Below, one piece after another: positions 1-6,839 of a stretch of 19,018 nt of DNA. The DNA is from JAYZDF01 sp036337945 (lineage in GTDB: Bacteria > Myxococcota > Kuafuiibacteriia > Kuafuiibacteriales > Kuafuiibacteriaceae), in contig JAYZDF010000138.1 of assembly GCA_036337945.1 (NCBI GenBank), forward strand, positions 1 through 19,018. The letters run 5' to 3'. The translations under genes and the position numbers were made by a program. The notes beneath the pieces were generated by a model. That model had not been told where the DNA came from. It worked only from the letters and a program-made list of their open reading frames with translations, and did not search any database. Position 1 is the stretch's first letter, and each line of letters opens with the position of its first letter.

Positions 1-26
1 GAACCCCTCATTTATTCTCAGCTTTC

Positions 27-60
27 TATAATCCTCCCTACAACCTCTGTTCATGAACAG
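27..60 (+). promoter_or_regulatory. Putative -10 box followed by a perfect 14-bp palindrome
   Basis: A perfect TATAAT lies at 27-32. Bases 47-60 read CTGTTCATGAACAG, which equals its own reverse complement. With a start site near base 39, the palindrome would sit at about +8 to +21, ahead of the gene that starts at 85. That is a usual place for a repressor operator. No -35 hexamer is recognisable, although the window edge leaves only a few bases to look at. The sequence is seen directly; the promoter and operator roles are inferred, and I cannot name the regulator. Confidence 0.45.
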
Positions 61-84
61 CTAACCGACGTATTCTGGCGGTGC

Positions 85-807
85 ATGCTGTCAGGTAAAG
101 AATTCTTGGAATCCGCGACCAACTATCTGAAGGGACACCCTGAAGAGGTTGCTAGGATCCTGCGTAGTTCGTTTGGACTGCGTTTTGGAGTCCCACTGGC
201 CGCGTTTCGCTGGTTGGTGGAGCGCTTGGTCGACGATGTAGACGGTCTTGACCCCGAGATTACCGCCTGCCCACCAGGGCTTCGTATCGGAATGACGATC
301 GAGAAAATGGAAACTCGAATTCGCTTCTCGTCGATTATCTATGTGTCACGCATCGATGTCTCCAGCTCTCAAATTCGTCTGGAACTCCGTTTTGAGGACG
401 CGGCCCTCAAAATTCTAAGTGAGAAAAAGACCGTCGTCTCGGCGTTAGTTAAGTCAGGTGCACTCAATATTTCTCAACTCGGTGAACTCATTTCCGAGTT
501 ACCTGGCATGCCGCCGGTCATTGTTGAAGCGGCCGAAAACCGCATCGTTTTTGATTTGTTGCAGTCTCAGCAGCTTGATAATCGAGTTGTTCGTCATCTC
601 GTCGGCTTGTGGTCTTCTCTGATCACTGTCGATGGCGTGGAGACAGAGACAGACCATTTAGATGTCGTCTTCCGTGCTTTGCCGCGTGGTCGTTCCGCCG
701 CGATGAACAGTGTACGACAACATCTGATTGCGCCAGGGTTACGTCGGATTAGAACCTTTGTCGGAGAGTCGCCTTCAACCTCCGCGTTGGTTCGAAGAAT
801 GAATTAG
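85..807 (+). CDS. Protein of unknown function, 240 aa
   Basis: I do not recognise the family. The N-terminal ~50 residues look helical (a hydrophobic, arginine-rich stretch around 26-48). The middle (about 65-110) alternates in a way that suggests beta strands, including an MTIEKMETRIRFSSIIYVSR segment. The C-terminus is basic. There is no signal peptide, no clear membrane helix and no cysteine-rich motif apart from a single Cys near residue 61. The ATG is preceded by a purine-poor GGCGG, so the ribosome binding site is weak. The gene converges on selB; its TAG stop overlaps the selB stop in the bases TTAG. A TATAAT box and a 14-bp palindrome lie just upstream and may control it. The length and base usage look like those of a real gene, but the function is unknown. 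Confidence 0.75.
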   Translation: MLSGKEFLESATNYLKGHPEEVARILRSSFGLRFGVPLAAFRWLVERLVDDVDGLDPEITACPPGLRIGMTIEKMETRIRFSSIIYVSRIDVSSSQIRLELRFEDAALKILSEKKTVVSALVKSGALNISQLGELISELPGMPPVIVEAAENRIVFDLLQSQQLDNRVVRHLVGLWSSLITVDGVETETDHLDVVFRALPRGRSAAMNSVRQHLIAPGLRRIRTFVGESPSTSALVRRMN

Positions 808-2756
808 CGCGCTTTTCTCGCTTCACCCACTCGAACAGTGACGCGTCGCTTGTCTAAAGACTCGAGGAGTGGAATCAAAAACTTCCGAGATAAACCGGTT
901 AAGGTTTTGGCCTGAGCAGTTGTAATTTCACCTTCCGCACGAATGAATCCCAAAACTTGTTCCTGAAATTTCGCGTAAGCCTGGGCATCGAAAAACAGCT
1001 CCGGTGTAACTCGAATGACATCCTCGGTTTTGGCGAGGGTGGTCATCATTTCTCGTAGCGATTTCTTATCGATGTCTGCTTCGGTCTGAAGAGCATTGAA
1101 TGTTGGCGGTTGTAATCCCGCTTCTCGCAAAAGTTTCATCACGTTTTCTTTCGCTTCTGCGCCTGCTGCTCCAAATGGACGATGCTCAGGAAGATGGAAG
1201 CCTTCACTTTGTTGAGAGAGTTTCTTCTTACCCACCAAGCTTTTTGCCGCGCGTTCAACAATTGCTTTGGGAATTTGACGACCCATACGACTCTTCAGTT
1301 CGTTCAGTGACATGGCAGGTTTGAAAGGATGCTCGGTGTGGAATGCTTGAATCAACGCTAGGATTTTTTCGTCGAAAGACTGAATGGCTTCGCTGCTAAT
1401 GCAGAGCTGACCAACTTTGATGACGCCTTTGTTTTTGACGGCCTTGTCGATCAGTTGGTTGATAAACTTCTCGGTTTTCGCGAAGCGTTTGGCGAGAGAT
1501 GGTATCTCAAGTGCTTTTTGCCCGGCTTCCTTAGCAAGAACCGACATTGCGAGATTCCAAGCCGCGGGGTCGCCAAGTGCTTGTTCTAATGCCGTCAGCG
1601 ACTCTTCGGTCATGGTGGCGTGTCTTTTACGCCGAGGCGGTTGTGGATCCAAAATGACGCCACCCCCAATGGTGCGACCTGCTGTACTCATGGCGTCAAA
1701 ACCACGCAAAATAAATCGCTGATTGGGCAGGGCTACAACAGGCTCTTCAAGTCTAATTCGGGCAAATGAAGACTCGCCCGGGTCAAGTCGATCTGCGTTG
1801 AGCAGTGTGACTTGACCATTTACAATCGAGGTACCCAAGTGAAAAATGACTTTGGCTCCTGACTTGAGTTTTTTACTTCGCGAAGACAAATAATGAACCC
1901 GTACATCAACGCGCCGGCTTGGTTCGCACAGTCCAGGCGGAACCAACATTTGGCCTCTCGACAGTTGGTCGAGTTCGACTCCCGGAAGACTCACTGCGGT
2001 TCGGTCTCCAGAAAAGGCTTGCTCGACGGAGTCGCCGAAGACTTGAACGCTGCGAACTTTTATAGATTCAGGGGCTGGTCGACCGGGGACAGGCGGGATG
2101 ATTTGGACGGCGTCTCCAACCTTGAGTTGACCGGAGAGGAGTGTTCCCGTGACGACACTCCCAAAACCTTTGACAGAAAAGGTTCGATCGACGGGCAAGA
2201 CCATATCGGCTTGCGAGTTGTCTCGCTCACACTCTGCTACAAGATTTTGAATACTTGCTTTTAGTTCCTCGATGCCTTCGCCAGTGGTGGCCGAGCATTT
2301 GATGATGGGTGCAGAAGCTAGGCTCGTCTCTGCCAGATACTCGGCGACGTCCTCTGCTGCCATTTCGAGCAAGTCGGGCTCTGCGCGATCAATCTTGGTG
2401 AGCGCAACGATGCCTCGCCGAATGCCGAGTAGTTGGCAAATTTCGACGTGTTCTCGGGTTTGAGGCATGACGCCTTCATCGGCGGCAACAACCAATAAAA
2501 CAAAGTCGATGCCCGCCGCACCGGAAACCATGTTTTTTACGAAGCGTTCGTGCCCTGGAACGTCGATGACGCCGATTTGTGAACCATCTGGAAGAGGAAG
2601 AGGCGCAAATCCTAAGACGATGGTGATACCGCGCTTCTTCTCTTCGGGAAGACGATCAGTATTTTTCCCGGTGATCGCACGAATGAGCGTGGTCTTCCCG
2701 TGGTCAATGTGACCCGCGGTTCCCAATACGACGTGGATTCGCTTTGTGCCGCTCAC
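804..2756 (-). CDS. selB: Selenocysteine-specific translation elongation factor SelB
   Basis: SelB is a GTPase that carries Sec-tRNA(Sec) to the ribosome at UGA codons followed by a SECIS hairpin in the mRNA. G-domain motifs are plain: GHIDHGKT (15-22), the switch I region DRLPEEKKRGITI (34-46), DVPGHE (65-70), TKID (120-123) and SAT (155-157). EF-Tu-like beta-barrel domains follow to about residue 370. The helical C-terminal part to residue 650 fits the winged-helix repeats that bind SECIS RNA and set SelB apart from EF-Tu. The length is normal (the E. coli protein is a little over 600 aa). The start is GTG at 2756-2754; the upstream ATG at 2778-2776 is out of frame. No strong Shine-Dalgarno sequence is visible. 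No selA, selD, selC or obvious selenoprotein gene lies in this window, so the partners must be elsewhere. Confidence 0.97.
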   Translation of the reverse strand: MSGTKRIHVVLGTAGHIDHGKTTLIRAITGKNTDRLPEEKKRGITIVLGFAPLPLPDGSQIGVIDVPGHERFVKNMVSGAAGIDFVLLVVAADEGVMPQTREHVEICQLLGIRRGIVALTKIDRAEPDLLEMAAEDVAEYLAETSLASAPIIKCSATTGEGIEELKASIQNLVAECERDNSQADMVLPVDRTFSVKGFGSVVTGTLLSGQLKVGDAVQIIPPVPGRPAPESIKVRSVQVFGDSVEQAFSGDRTAVSLPGVELDQLSRGQMLVPPGLCEPSRRVDVRVHYLSSRSKKLKSGAKVIFHLGTSIVNGQVTLLNADRLDPGESSFARIRLEEPVVALPNQRFILRGFDAMSTAGRTIGGGVILDPQPPRRKRHATMTEESLTALEQALGDPAAWNLAMSVLAKEAGQKALEIPSLAKRFAKTEKFINQLIDKAVKNKGVIKVGQLCISSEAIQSFDEKILALIQAFHTEHPFKPAMSLNELKSRMGRQIPKAIVERAAKSLVGKKKLSQQSEGFHLPEHRPFGAAGAEAKENVMKLLREAGLQPPTFNALQTEADIDKKSLREMMTTLAKTEDVIRVTPELFFDAQAYAKFQEQVLGFIRAEGEITTAQAKTLTGLSRKFLIPLLESLDKRRVTVRVGEARKAR

Positions 2757-2853
2757 TGATTCGTACTTGTCCGATCATGACCCAGACGGCAACAAAAACC
2801 TAAGAATCCTGAGGTAAGTTCGTGTCCTACCTAGGTTCGATACGATTGTTGAT

Positions 2854-2868
2854 TTCGGCCCTGCCGAA
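2854..2868. promoter_or_regulatory. Short dyad in the selB / TPR-gene divergent intergenic region
   Basis: TTCGGC (2854-2859) and GCCGAA (2863-2868) form a perfect 6-bp inverted repeat with a 3-base centre. It lies between the divergent selB and TPR membrane protein genes. It could be an operator serving one or both promoters, or an RNA hairpin in the leader. No well-spaced -35/-10 pair could be assigned in this 150-base gap, so the role is open. Confidence 0.25.
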
Positions 2869-2900
2869 TGGCCCCGACCCTATGTTATTCTCTCCTGGCA

Positions 2901-2928
2901 GAGGAGGTTGGGACTCGTCCCAATGACA
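2901..2928 (+). promoter_or_regulatory. Shine-Dalgarno sequence followed by a spacer hairpin
   Basis: GAGGAGG (2901-2907) is the strongest Shine-Dalgarno in this region. It is followed directly by the inverted repeat TTGGGA (2908-2913), CTCG, TCCCAA (2918-2923). Linear spacing to the ATG at 2929 is 21 bases, too long for normal initiation. If the 6-bp hairpin forms, only the five bases 2924-2928 separate it from that ATG, giving near-ideal effective spacing. This decides the start I chose. The TTG at 2908 touches the Shine-Dalgarno and the ATG at 2923 lies partly in the stem. Confidence 0.45.
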
Positions 2929-3762
2929 ATGTCAGACAAAAAGAGCGAACGACCAAGATTTGTGTCAAAAGCCGGACCGTCAATTCCGGTGACCAACAAA
3001 AAGACTGATGATGTTGTTCCTCCCGGTTCTGGTTGGTTAGAAGGTCCTCCGCCGAGGTCGGGCGGTTTTGTTGACGAGGAAGCGCAGCAGCAACAAATGG
3101 CTCTGAGTGAGCTTCTAAAGGCAAGCAGGGAGGAACGACCGCACAAAGAGAAATCGGCGGATGATGAGATTCAGAGTCGCTCCGCGATTAGCTTAGTCGA
3201 ACAGCTTGCCGCACAGTCGCCTGAGCCAGCGCCTTTGACCGAAGCGCGAAAAGTTCGGACTGCGCAAGTGCGTGCCATCTCTGCAGTGAAAATTGAGGGG
3301 CCGGCAGAAGAAGCACCAAAGCGGCGATTACCTCTTTCCGTGTGGGTCGCCGTCATGGCGGTCACGGTGATAGTGATTGCGGCCGTAGCCTGGAACCTTG
3401 GATTTAAAGAGCCCGCGCCTGAATCTGCGAGGGACCATTCCGCACTCAAAGAGAAAATTGGGCTCCGAGAGAAAGCAGTCCAGATGGTCAATCAGGGCCA
3501 TGAGCTTGCCGTTCGAGGCCCGAAAAGTGCGAAGAAGGCCATCGAGGCATATCGTCAAGCGTTGACCTTCGATCCTGAGTTAGCCAGTGCTCACAAGGGT
3601 TTGGGCAGCGTGCTTATGCGAGAAAAAGACGTAAAAGCGGCCATTAGGCATTACGAAACTTATCTCAAACTCGTGCCGGAAGCGCCTGATGCTGATGCGG
3701 TTAGGGCAATCCTTGATAAGCATACCGATGATCCCATGCGCCCCAAAGGTGGGATCAAGTAG
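2929..3762 (+). CDS. Single-pass membrane protein with C-terminal TPR domain
   Basis: With the start at ATG 2929 the protein is 277 aa; in-frame TTG 2908 and ATG 2923 would add seven or two residues. Residues 1-130 are charged, rich in Pro and Gln, and probably disordered. A basic KRR (131-133) then precedes one membrane helix at about 134-157 (LPLSVWVAVMAVTVIVIAAV). After it, residues ~165-265 are helical with a recognisable TPR pattern (AIEAYRQALTFDPELASAHK and the following AAIRHYETYLKLVPEAPDA). There is no cleavable signal peptide. A cytoplasmic N-terminus and exported TPR domain fit the positive-inside rule. TPR domains bind other proteins, so a scaffolding role in the envelope is likely, but no partner is identified. 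The gene diverges from selB and lies 77 bases before the nucleotide-sugar dehydrogenase. Confidence 0.8.
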   Translation: MSDKKSERPRFVSKAGPSIPVTNKKTDDVVPPGSGWLEGPPPRSGGFVDEEAQQQQMALSELLKASREERPHKEKSADDEIQSRSAISLVEQLAAQSPEPAPLTEARKVRTAQVRAISAVKIEGPAEEAPKRRLPLSVWVAVMAVTVIVIAAVAWNLGFKEPAPESARDHSALKEKIGLREKAVQMVNQGHELAVRGPKSAKKAIEAYRQALTFDPELASAHKGLGSVLMREKDVKAAIRHYETYLKLVPEAPDADAVRAILDKHTDDPMRPKGGIK

Positions 3763-3811
3763 TAACTCGCCGCTTCCGCCCGAATTCGTGAGTTCAAACA
3801 TATTGCGCCTG

Positions 3812-3825
3812 TCACCTTCGGGTGA
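3812..3825 (+). promoter_or_regulatory. UUCG-tetraloop hairpin upstream of the nucleotide-sugar dehydrogenase gene
   Basis: TCACC (3812-3816), TTCG, GGTGA (3821-3825) form a 5-bp stem closed by the very stable C(UUCG)G tetraloop. It lies 14 bases before the GTG start at 3840 and 50 bases after the stop of the TPR gene. No run of T follows, so it is not a classical terminator. Its 3' arm GGTGA is the only purine-rich stretch near the start, so folding could mask a weak ribosome binding site. Confidence 0.35.
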
Positions 3826-3839
3826 TACCTCACTGACCC

Positions 3840-5159
3840 GTGGGAACTGTTGAACAAGTTGTAGACCAGATTCGTAACCGTGAGGCCTCGATAGGTATTT
3901 GCGGTCTTGGGTACGTTGGATTGCCACTCGTACTCGCTTTTACCCGAAGGGGGTTCAAAGTTTACGGCTTCGATATCGACGCCAAGAAGATCGAAGCCCT
4001 GCAGGCGGGTGATTCGTACATCAAGCACCTCGATTTTGAAGAGCTGAAATCTCAGGTTCAAAGCGGTCAATTTATTCCAACGACAGACTTTGGTTTGATT
4101 GGCGAGCCCGATGCGATTCTGATCGCGGTTCCGACGCCTTTGACCGAGACTCGCGAGCCTGATCTTCGTGCCGTTAAGGGAACGTGCAAGAACATCGTGA
4201 AAGGTCTCCGTAAAGGCCAGCTTATTGTTCTCGAATCGACGACCTATCCTGGAACGACAGAAGAGGAGTGTCGACCTATTTTGGAAGAGACGGGTCTCAA
4301 GGCAGGAGATGATTTTTATCTTGCGTATTCTCCTGAGCGCGAAGACCCAGGCAATCCTAATTTTGAAACAAGTACTATTCCTAAGGTGGTCGGCGGCTGC
4401 AACGAAGACTCTTTGAAGATTGCGACCGCGATTTATGAGGCGATCATTGAACAAGTGGTTCCCGTCTCTTCTATGGCCGCTGCAGAGTTGTGCAAAATTC
4501 TCGAAAACACTTTTCGCGCCGTCAATATCGCTCTGGTCAATGAACTCAAGCAACTGTGTATCAGAATGGGAATTGACGTTTGGGAAGTTATCGATGCTGC
4601 CAAGACCAAACCCTTTGGTTATATGCCCTTTTATCCAGGACCTGGACTCGGCGGACATTGTATCCCCATCGACCCTTTTTATCTGACTTGGAAGGCGCGT
4701 GAATATGATTTCCAAACGCGCTTTATTGAGTTGGCCGGTGATATCAATACCCAGATGCCGTACTTCGTCATTGATCAAATTATGTATGCGCTAAATGAAC
4801 GGGAACGCTCGCTAAAGGGCTCAAAGCTCTTGGTTCTCGGGGTTGCTTACAAAGCTAATGTAGATGATCTACGAGAATCTCCGTCCCTAAAAATCATTGA
4901 GCTTCTGCAAGAGAAGGGCGCCCACATTGATTATCATGATCCGCATTGTCCGGTGATTCCCAAAACGAGGAAATACGATTTTGACATGAAGTCAGTAGAC
5001 CTTACTCGTGAGAATCTTGCTGGTTACGATGCTGTAGTCATCCTGACAGCCCACAAAGCTGTTGACTACAACATGGTTTCAAACAGCGCTAAGCTTGTAA
5101 TTGATACTCGTAACGCGATGAGCGACATTGAGCGTACCGACAACGTCCACAAAGCTTAG
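3840..5159 (+). CDS. wbpA: Nucleotide-sugar dehydrogenase, UDP-N-acetylglucosamine 6-dehydrogenase (WbpA/TviB) type
   Basis: The enzyme oxidises C6 of a UDP-sugar twice with NAD+ to give a UDP-uronic acid for capsule, O-antigen or other surface polysaccharide. The 439-aa length is usual. The N-terminal Rossmann motif is GLGYVGLP (22-29) with the acidic end of beta 2 at FDID (44-47). PTPLTE is at 98-103, ESTTYPGTT at 132-140, and the catalytic Cys274 is in GGHCIPIDP. The SPEREDPGN segment (164-172) is typical of the WbpA/WbpO/TviB group rather than plain UDP-glucose dehydrogenase, so UDP-GlcNAc or UDP-GalNAc is the likely substrate. The start is GTG with a poor Shine-Dalgarno sequence. No epimerase, transaminase or glycosyltransferase lies next to it, which is unusual for this enzyme. 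The stop overlaps the truD stop convergently. The family call is firm; exact substrate and symbol are less so. Confidence 0.92.
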   Translation: MGTVEQVVDQIRNREASIGICGLGYVGLPLVLAFTRRGFKVYGFDIDAKKIEALQAGDSYIKHLDFEELKSQVQSGQFIPTTDFGLIGEPDAILIAVPTPLTETREPDLRAVKGTCKNIVKGLRKGQLIVLESTTYPGTTEEECRPILEETGLKAGDDFYLAYSPEREDPGNPNFETSTIPKVVGGCNEDSLKIATAIYEAIIEQVVPVSSMAAAELCKILENTFRAVNIALVNELKQLCIRMGIDVWEVIDAAKTKPFGYMPFYPGPGLGGHCIPIDPFYLTWKAREYDFQTRFIELAGDINTQMPYFVIDQIMYALNERERSLKGSKLLVLGVAYKANVDDLRESPSLKIIELLQEKGAHIDYHDPHCPVIPKTRKYDFDMKSVDLTRENLAGYDAVVILTAHKAVDYNMVSNSAKLVIDTRNAMSDIERTDNVHKA

Positions 5160-6208
5160 TCGCCTTCGTCGAATTTCCTTTTTACAAAGCCTGATTCAGG
5201 CTTAATCAGTTCGGCCAAAACTACGGTGGCGTATGCACCACTCGGAAGGCTAATTTCTAACGCGTAGCTATCCTCATCCAGCTCGTGGATTTTTGCCGTC
5301 GGGTCGAGTGGAAAACGCAATGAGCGTCTCGTTCCCACCTCCATTCTCGACAAATCTTGCTCGGTTACGCCGAGTTCGCTGATTGCCTGTTGTTCGAATT
5401 CATACGCACGAGATTTCGCATATCTCGTCTCACGTCCTGGGAGCGGAGCAGTCGGTGATATTTCAAGGCGGTCCAATCGCTCTTGCTCGATTGCGGGCTC
5501 AGTGACATCGAATAAACCGCCGGTATCGTGCTTCTTCATGATGTCACCCTCAAGAGCGGTGAAAAAGAGGCCATGCTCTAGTCGAAGATTGAATATCCGA
5601 TTGAAGATTTCGGATTGCACAGCTGATTGCAGAATGGAGCGAATTCGATGGTTGCCGGGCGGTTTGATTTGCTTACGGATCATCTGCAGTCCGCGTTCGA
5701 CATTGTCGCCATACTTTCCAAACCGTTGCGCCCCGAAAATATTAGGGACACCGACTTCACGCAAACGATCTAAGGACGCACGAGCATGTTCTACACCACC
5801 TACCGGTACGTCACGTACGGTGATCACAAAACGGTTTCCTTTTCCGTGACTTCGTTTGAGTTTGGCTCGATGTCGGTCGATATCCAGGACCCGACAGTTT
5901 TCGTTATCGAGCTCGAGGAGATTTGGCAGTCCAAGTTTGATCGGGTAGTGGACCGAAAACCATTGGCGAGTTCGGGCGTGCTTGTCTTTGAATCCTGCGA
6001 AGCTGACCGCTTTGGGCTTAACATCGAGAGCCTTAGACAAACTTGCGCTGACCTCAGCGGAAGTGAGCTTCGTCTTCTCTATGTGAATAAATAGGTGTTC
6101 GCCTTCTCCTGAAGGCACATAAGCAATTTCCTCATTGACGATGAAGTCATCAACGTCTGGATAGAGGACTCCACCAGAACCTGGAATGTCTTTGGAAAGG
6201 AATTCCAC
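5156..6208 (-). CDS. truD: tRNA pseudouridine(13) synthase TruD
   Basis: TruD converts U13 of certain tRNAs, notably tRNA-Glu in E. coli, to pseudouridine. The 350-aa protein has the family landmarks in order: VDDFIVNEE (19-27), the catalytic motif AGFKDKHARTRQ (71-82) with nucleophile Asp75, HGKGNRF (121-127) and NIFGAQRFG (156-164). A TRUD insertion domain then spans roughly 165-300. The start is GTG at 6208-6206 with no clear Shine-Dalgarno sequence. The upstream Cys4 gene ends only 7 bases before, so the two genes are probably cotranscribed and translation may be coupled. Its TAA stop shares the bases TTAG with the convergent dehydrogenase stop. Confidence 0.96.
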   Translation of the reverse strand: MEFLSKDIPGSGGVLYPDVDDFIVNEEIAYVPSGEGEHLFIHIEKTKLTSAEVSASLSKALDVKPKAVSFAGFKDKHARTRQWFSVHYPIKLGLPNLLELDNENCRVLDIDRHRAKLKRSHGKGNRFVITVRDVPVGGVEHARASLDRLREVGVPNIFGAQRFGKYGDNVERGLQMIRKQIKPPGNHRIRSILQSAVQSEIFNRIFNLRLEHGLFFTALEGDIMKKHDTGGLFDVTEPAIEQERLDRLEISPTAPLPGRETRYAKSRAYEFEQQAISELGVTEQDLSRMEVGTRRSLRFPLDPTAKIHELDEDSYALEISLPSGAYATVVLAELIKPESGFVKRKFDEGD

Positions 6209-6215
6209 GCCGGAA

Positions 6216-6686
6216 TTAGGTTCGAGCGTAGATGAGTACGCGTCCGCCTTCTGGGAACGCTACATGGGCTTTTTGGTGTTCGCGGAGTTCAGTCACAACG
6301 CCGATTCCGAATTTGGGGTGTTCGACAACGTCGTTCAGTTGAAGTTCCATCTTGATTGAATACTTAACCGCCTGTGTGAGGTCCTTGTCTGCTGCAATGA
6401 CGTCAAATTCGGTAGCAGTAGTCTTCGGAGTGATAGGTGCTGTCTTCGTTGTCTTGCGCTCTGCTCGACGTTTGGCTGCAGTGGCTTCGCTGGCCGAAGG
6501 CGGTGCACGATAAGCATGTTCGGCTGTGCACGTGTTACACTTTACGCGTGCGATTTTGTCGCCCTTCATCGCGATGATCACGTGAGAGACTACGTCTCCA
6601 ACACCTTCGATCTTGCATTTCGAGCATTTTGCATCGACTTCTTCCCCAGCAGCGTATGTGGTTTTTCTAACTACCATTACGGACAT
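6216..6686 (-). CDS. Cys4 putative zinc-binding protein with a C-terminal SH3/Tudor-like segment
   Basis: The protein is 156 aa. Two CxxC pairs (CSKC 21-24 and CNTC 50-53) sit about 26 residues apart, as in a zinc ribbon. A low-complexity basic and Thr/Ala-rich linker follows (about 62-92). The C-terminal 45 residues contain VEHPKFGIGVVTEL (121-134) and GGRVLIYAR. They resemble the small Tudor/SH3-like tail of UvrD/PcrA helicases and related RNA-polymerase-binding modules (V.H..FG.G.V). A nucleic-acid or RNA polymerase contact is possible but inferred. It is immediately upstream of truD. The start could be ATG 6686 or the ATG three codons later; neither has a good Shine-Dalgarno sequence. The gene is divergent from the pspA-like gene. 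Confidence 0.75.
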   Translation of the reverse strand: MSVMVVRKTTYAAGEEVDAKCSKCKIEGVGDVVSHVIIAMKGDKIARVKCNTCTAEHAYRAPPSASEATAAKRRAERKTTKTAPITPKTTATEFDVIAADKDLTQAVKYSIKMELQLNDVVEHPKFGIGVVTELREHQKAHVAFPEGGRVLIYART

Positions 6687-6807
6687 GGGTAATGAAGGTG
6701 GCCACGATTGGCAAGGTAAAAACCGAATCCCATCGTCAAACGTTAGGAATTTTTAGAGGCTCGAAAACGGTCTAATTTGAACAAAGAAGCCGGAATTTGG
6801 CGATAAA

Positions 6808-6832
6808 TGTGACAACAGTCACGAACAAGGAG
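6808..6832 (+). promoter_or_regulatory. CRP/FNR-like dyad and Shine-Dalgarno ahead of the pspA-like gene
   Basis: TGTGA (6808-6812), six bases, then TCACG (6819-6823) matches the TGTGA-N6-TCACA layout of CRP-family sites in nine of ten positions. The same bases form a 5-bp inverted repeat GTGAC-AACA-GTCAC that could also fold in RNA. It lies just before a good Shine-Dalgarno AAGGAG (6827-6832) spaced 7 bases from the ATG at 6840. A weak possible promoter, TTGAAC (6777) and GATAAA (6802) with a 19-base spacer, would place the dyad over the start site. That position would favour repression. The binding protein is unknown. Confidence 0.35.
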
Positions 6833-6839
6833 AAATCAC

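Noticed and set aside
1893..2264. Plus-strand frames inside selB
   Set aside because: They lie opposite the conserved SelB domains and have no features of their own.
2829..2836. 8-bp palindrome ACCTAGGT
   Set aside because: Too short to stand apart from chance, and no promoter element is placed beside it.
2834..2843. GGTTCGATAC resembling a tRNA T-loop in the selB/TPR intergenic region
   Set aside because: The flanking bases cannot form the 5-bp T-stem, and no anticodon arm or acceptor stem is present on either strand.
3660..4778. Long antisense frame (372 aa) opposite the nucleotide-sugar dehydrogenase
   Set aside because: The plus strand encodes a clear enzyme with all catalytic motifs; the antisense product has no recognisable domain and is a shadow of its codon bias.
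6699..6714. Possible sigma-54 promoter (TGGCCA...GGCAA) upstream of the pspA-like gene
   Set aside because: The spacing between the GG and GC elements is 9 bases instead of the required 10, and the -12 element lacks the TTGC core.
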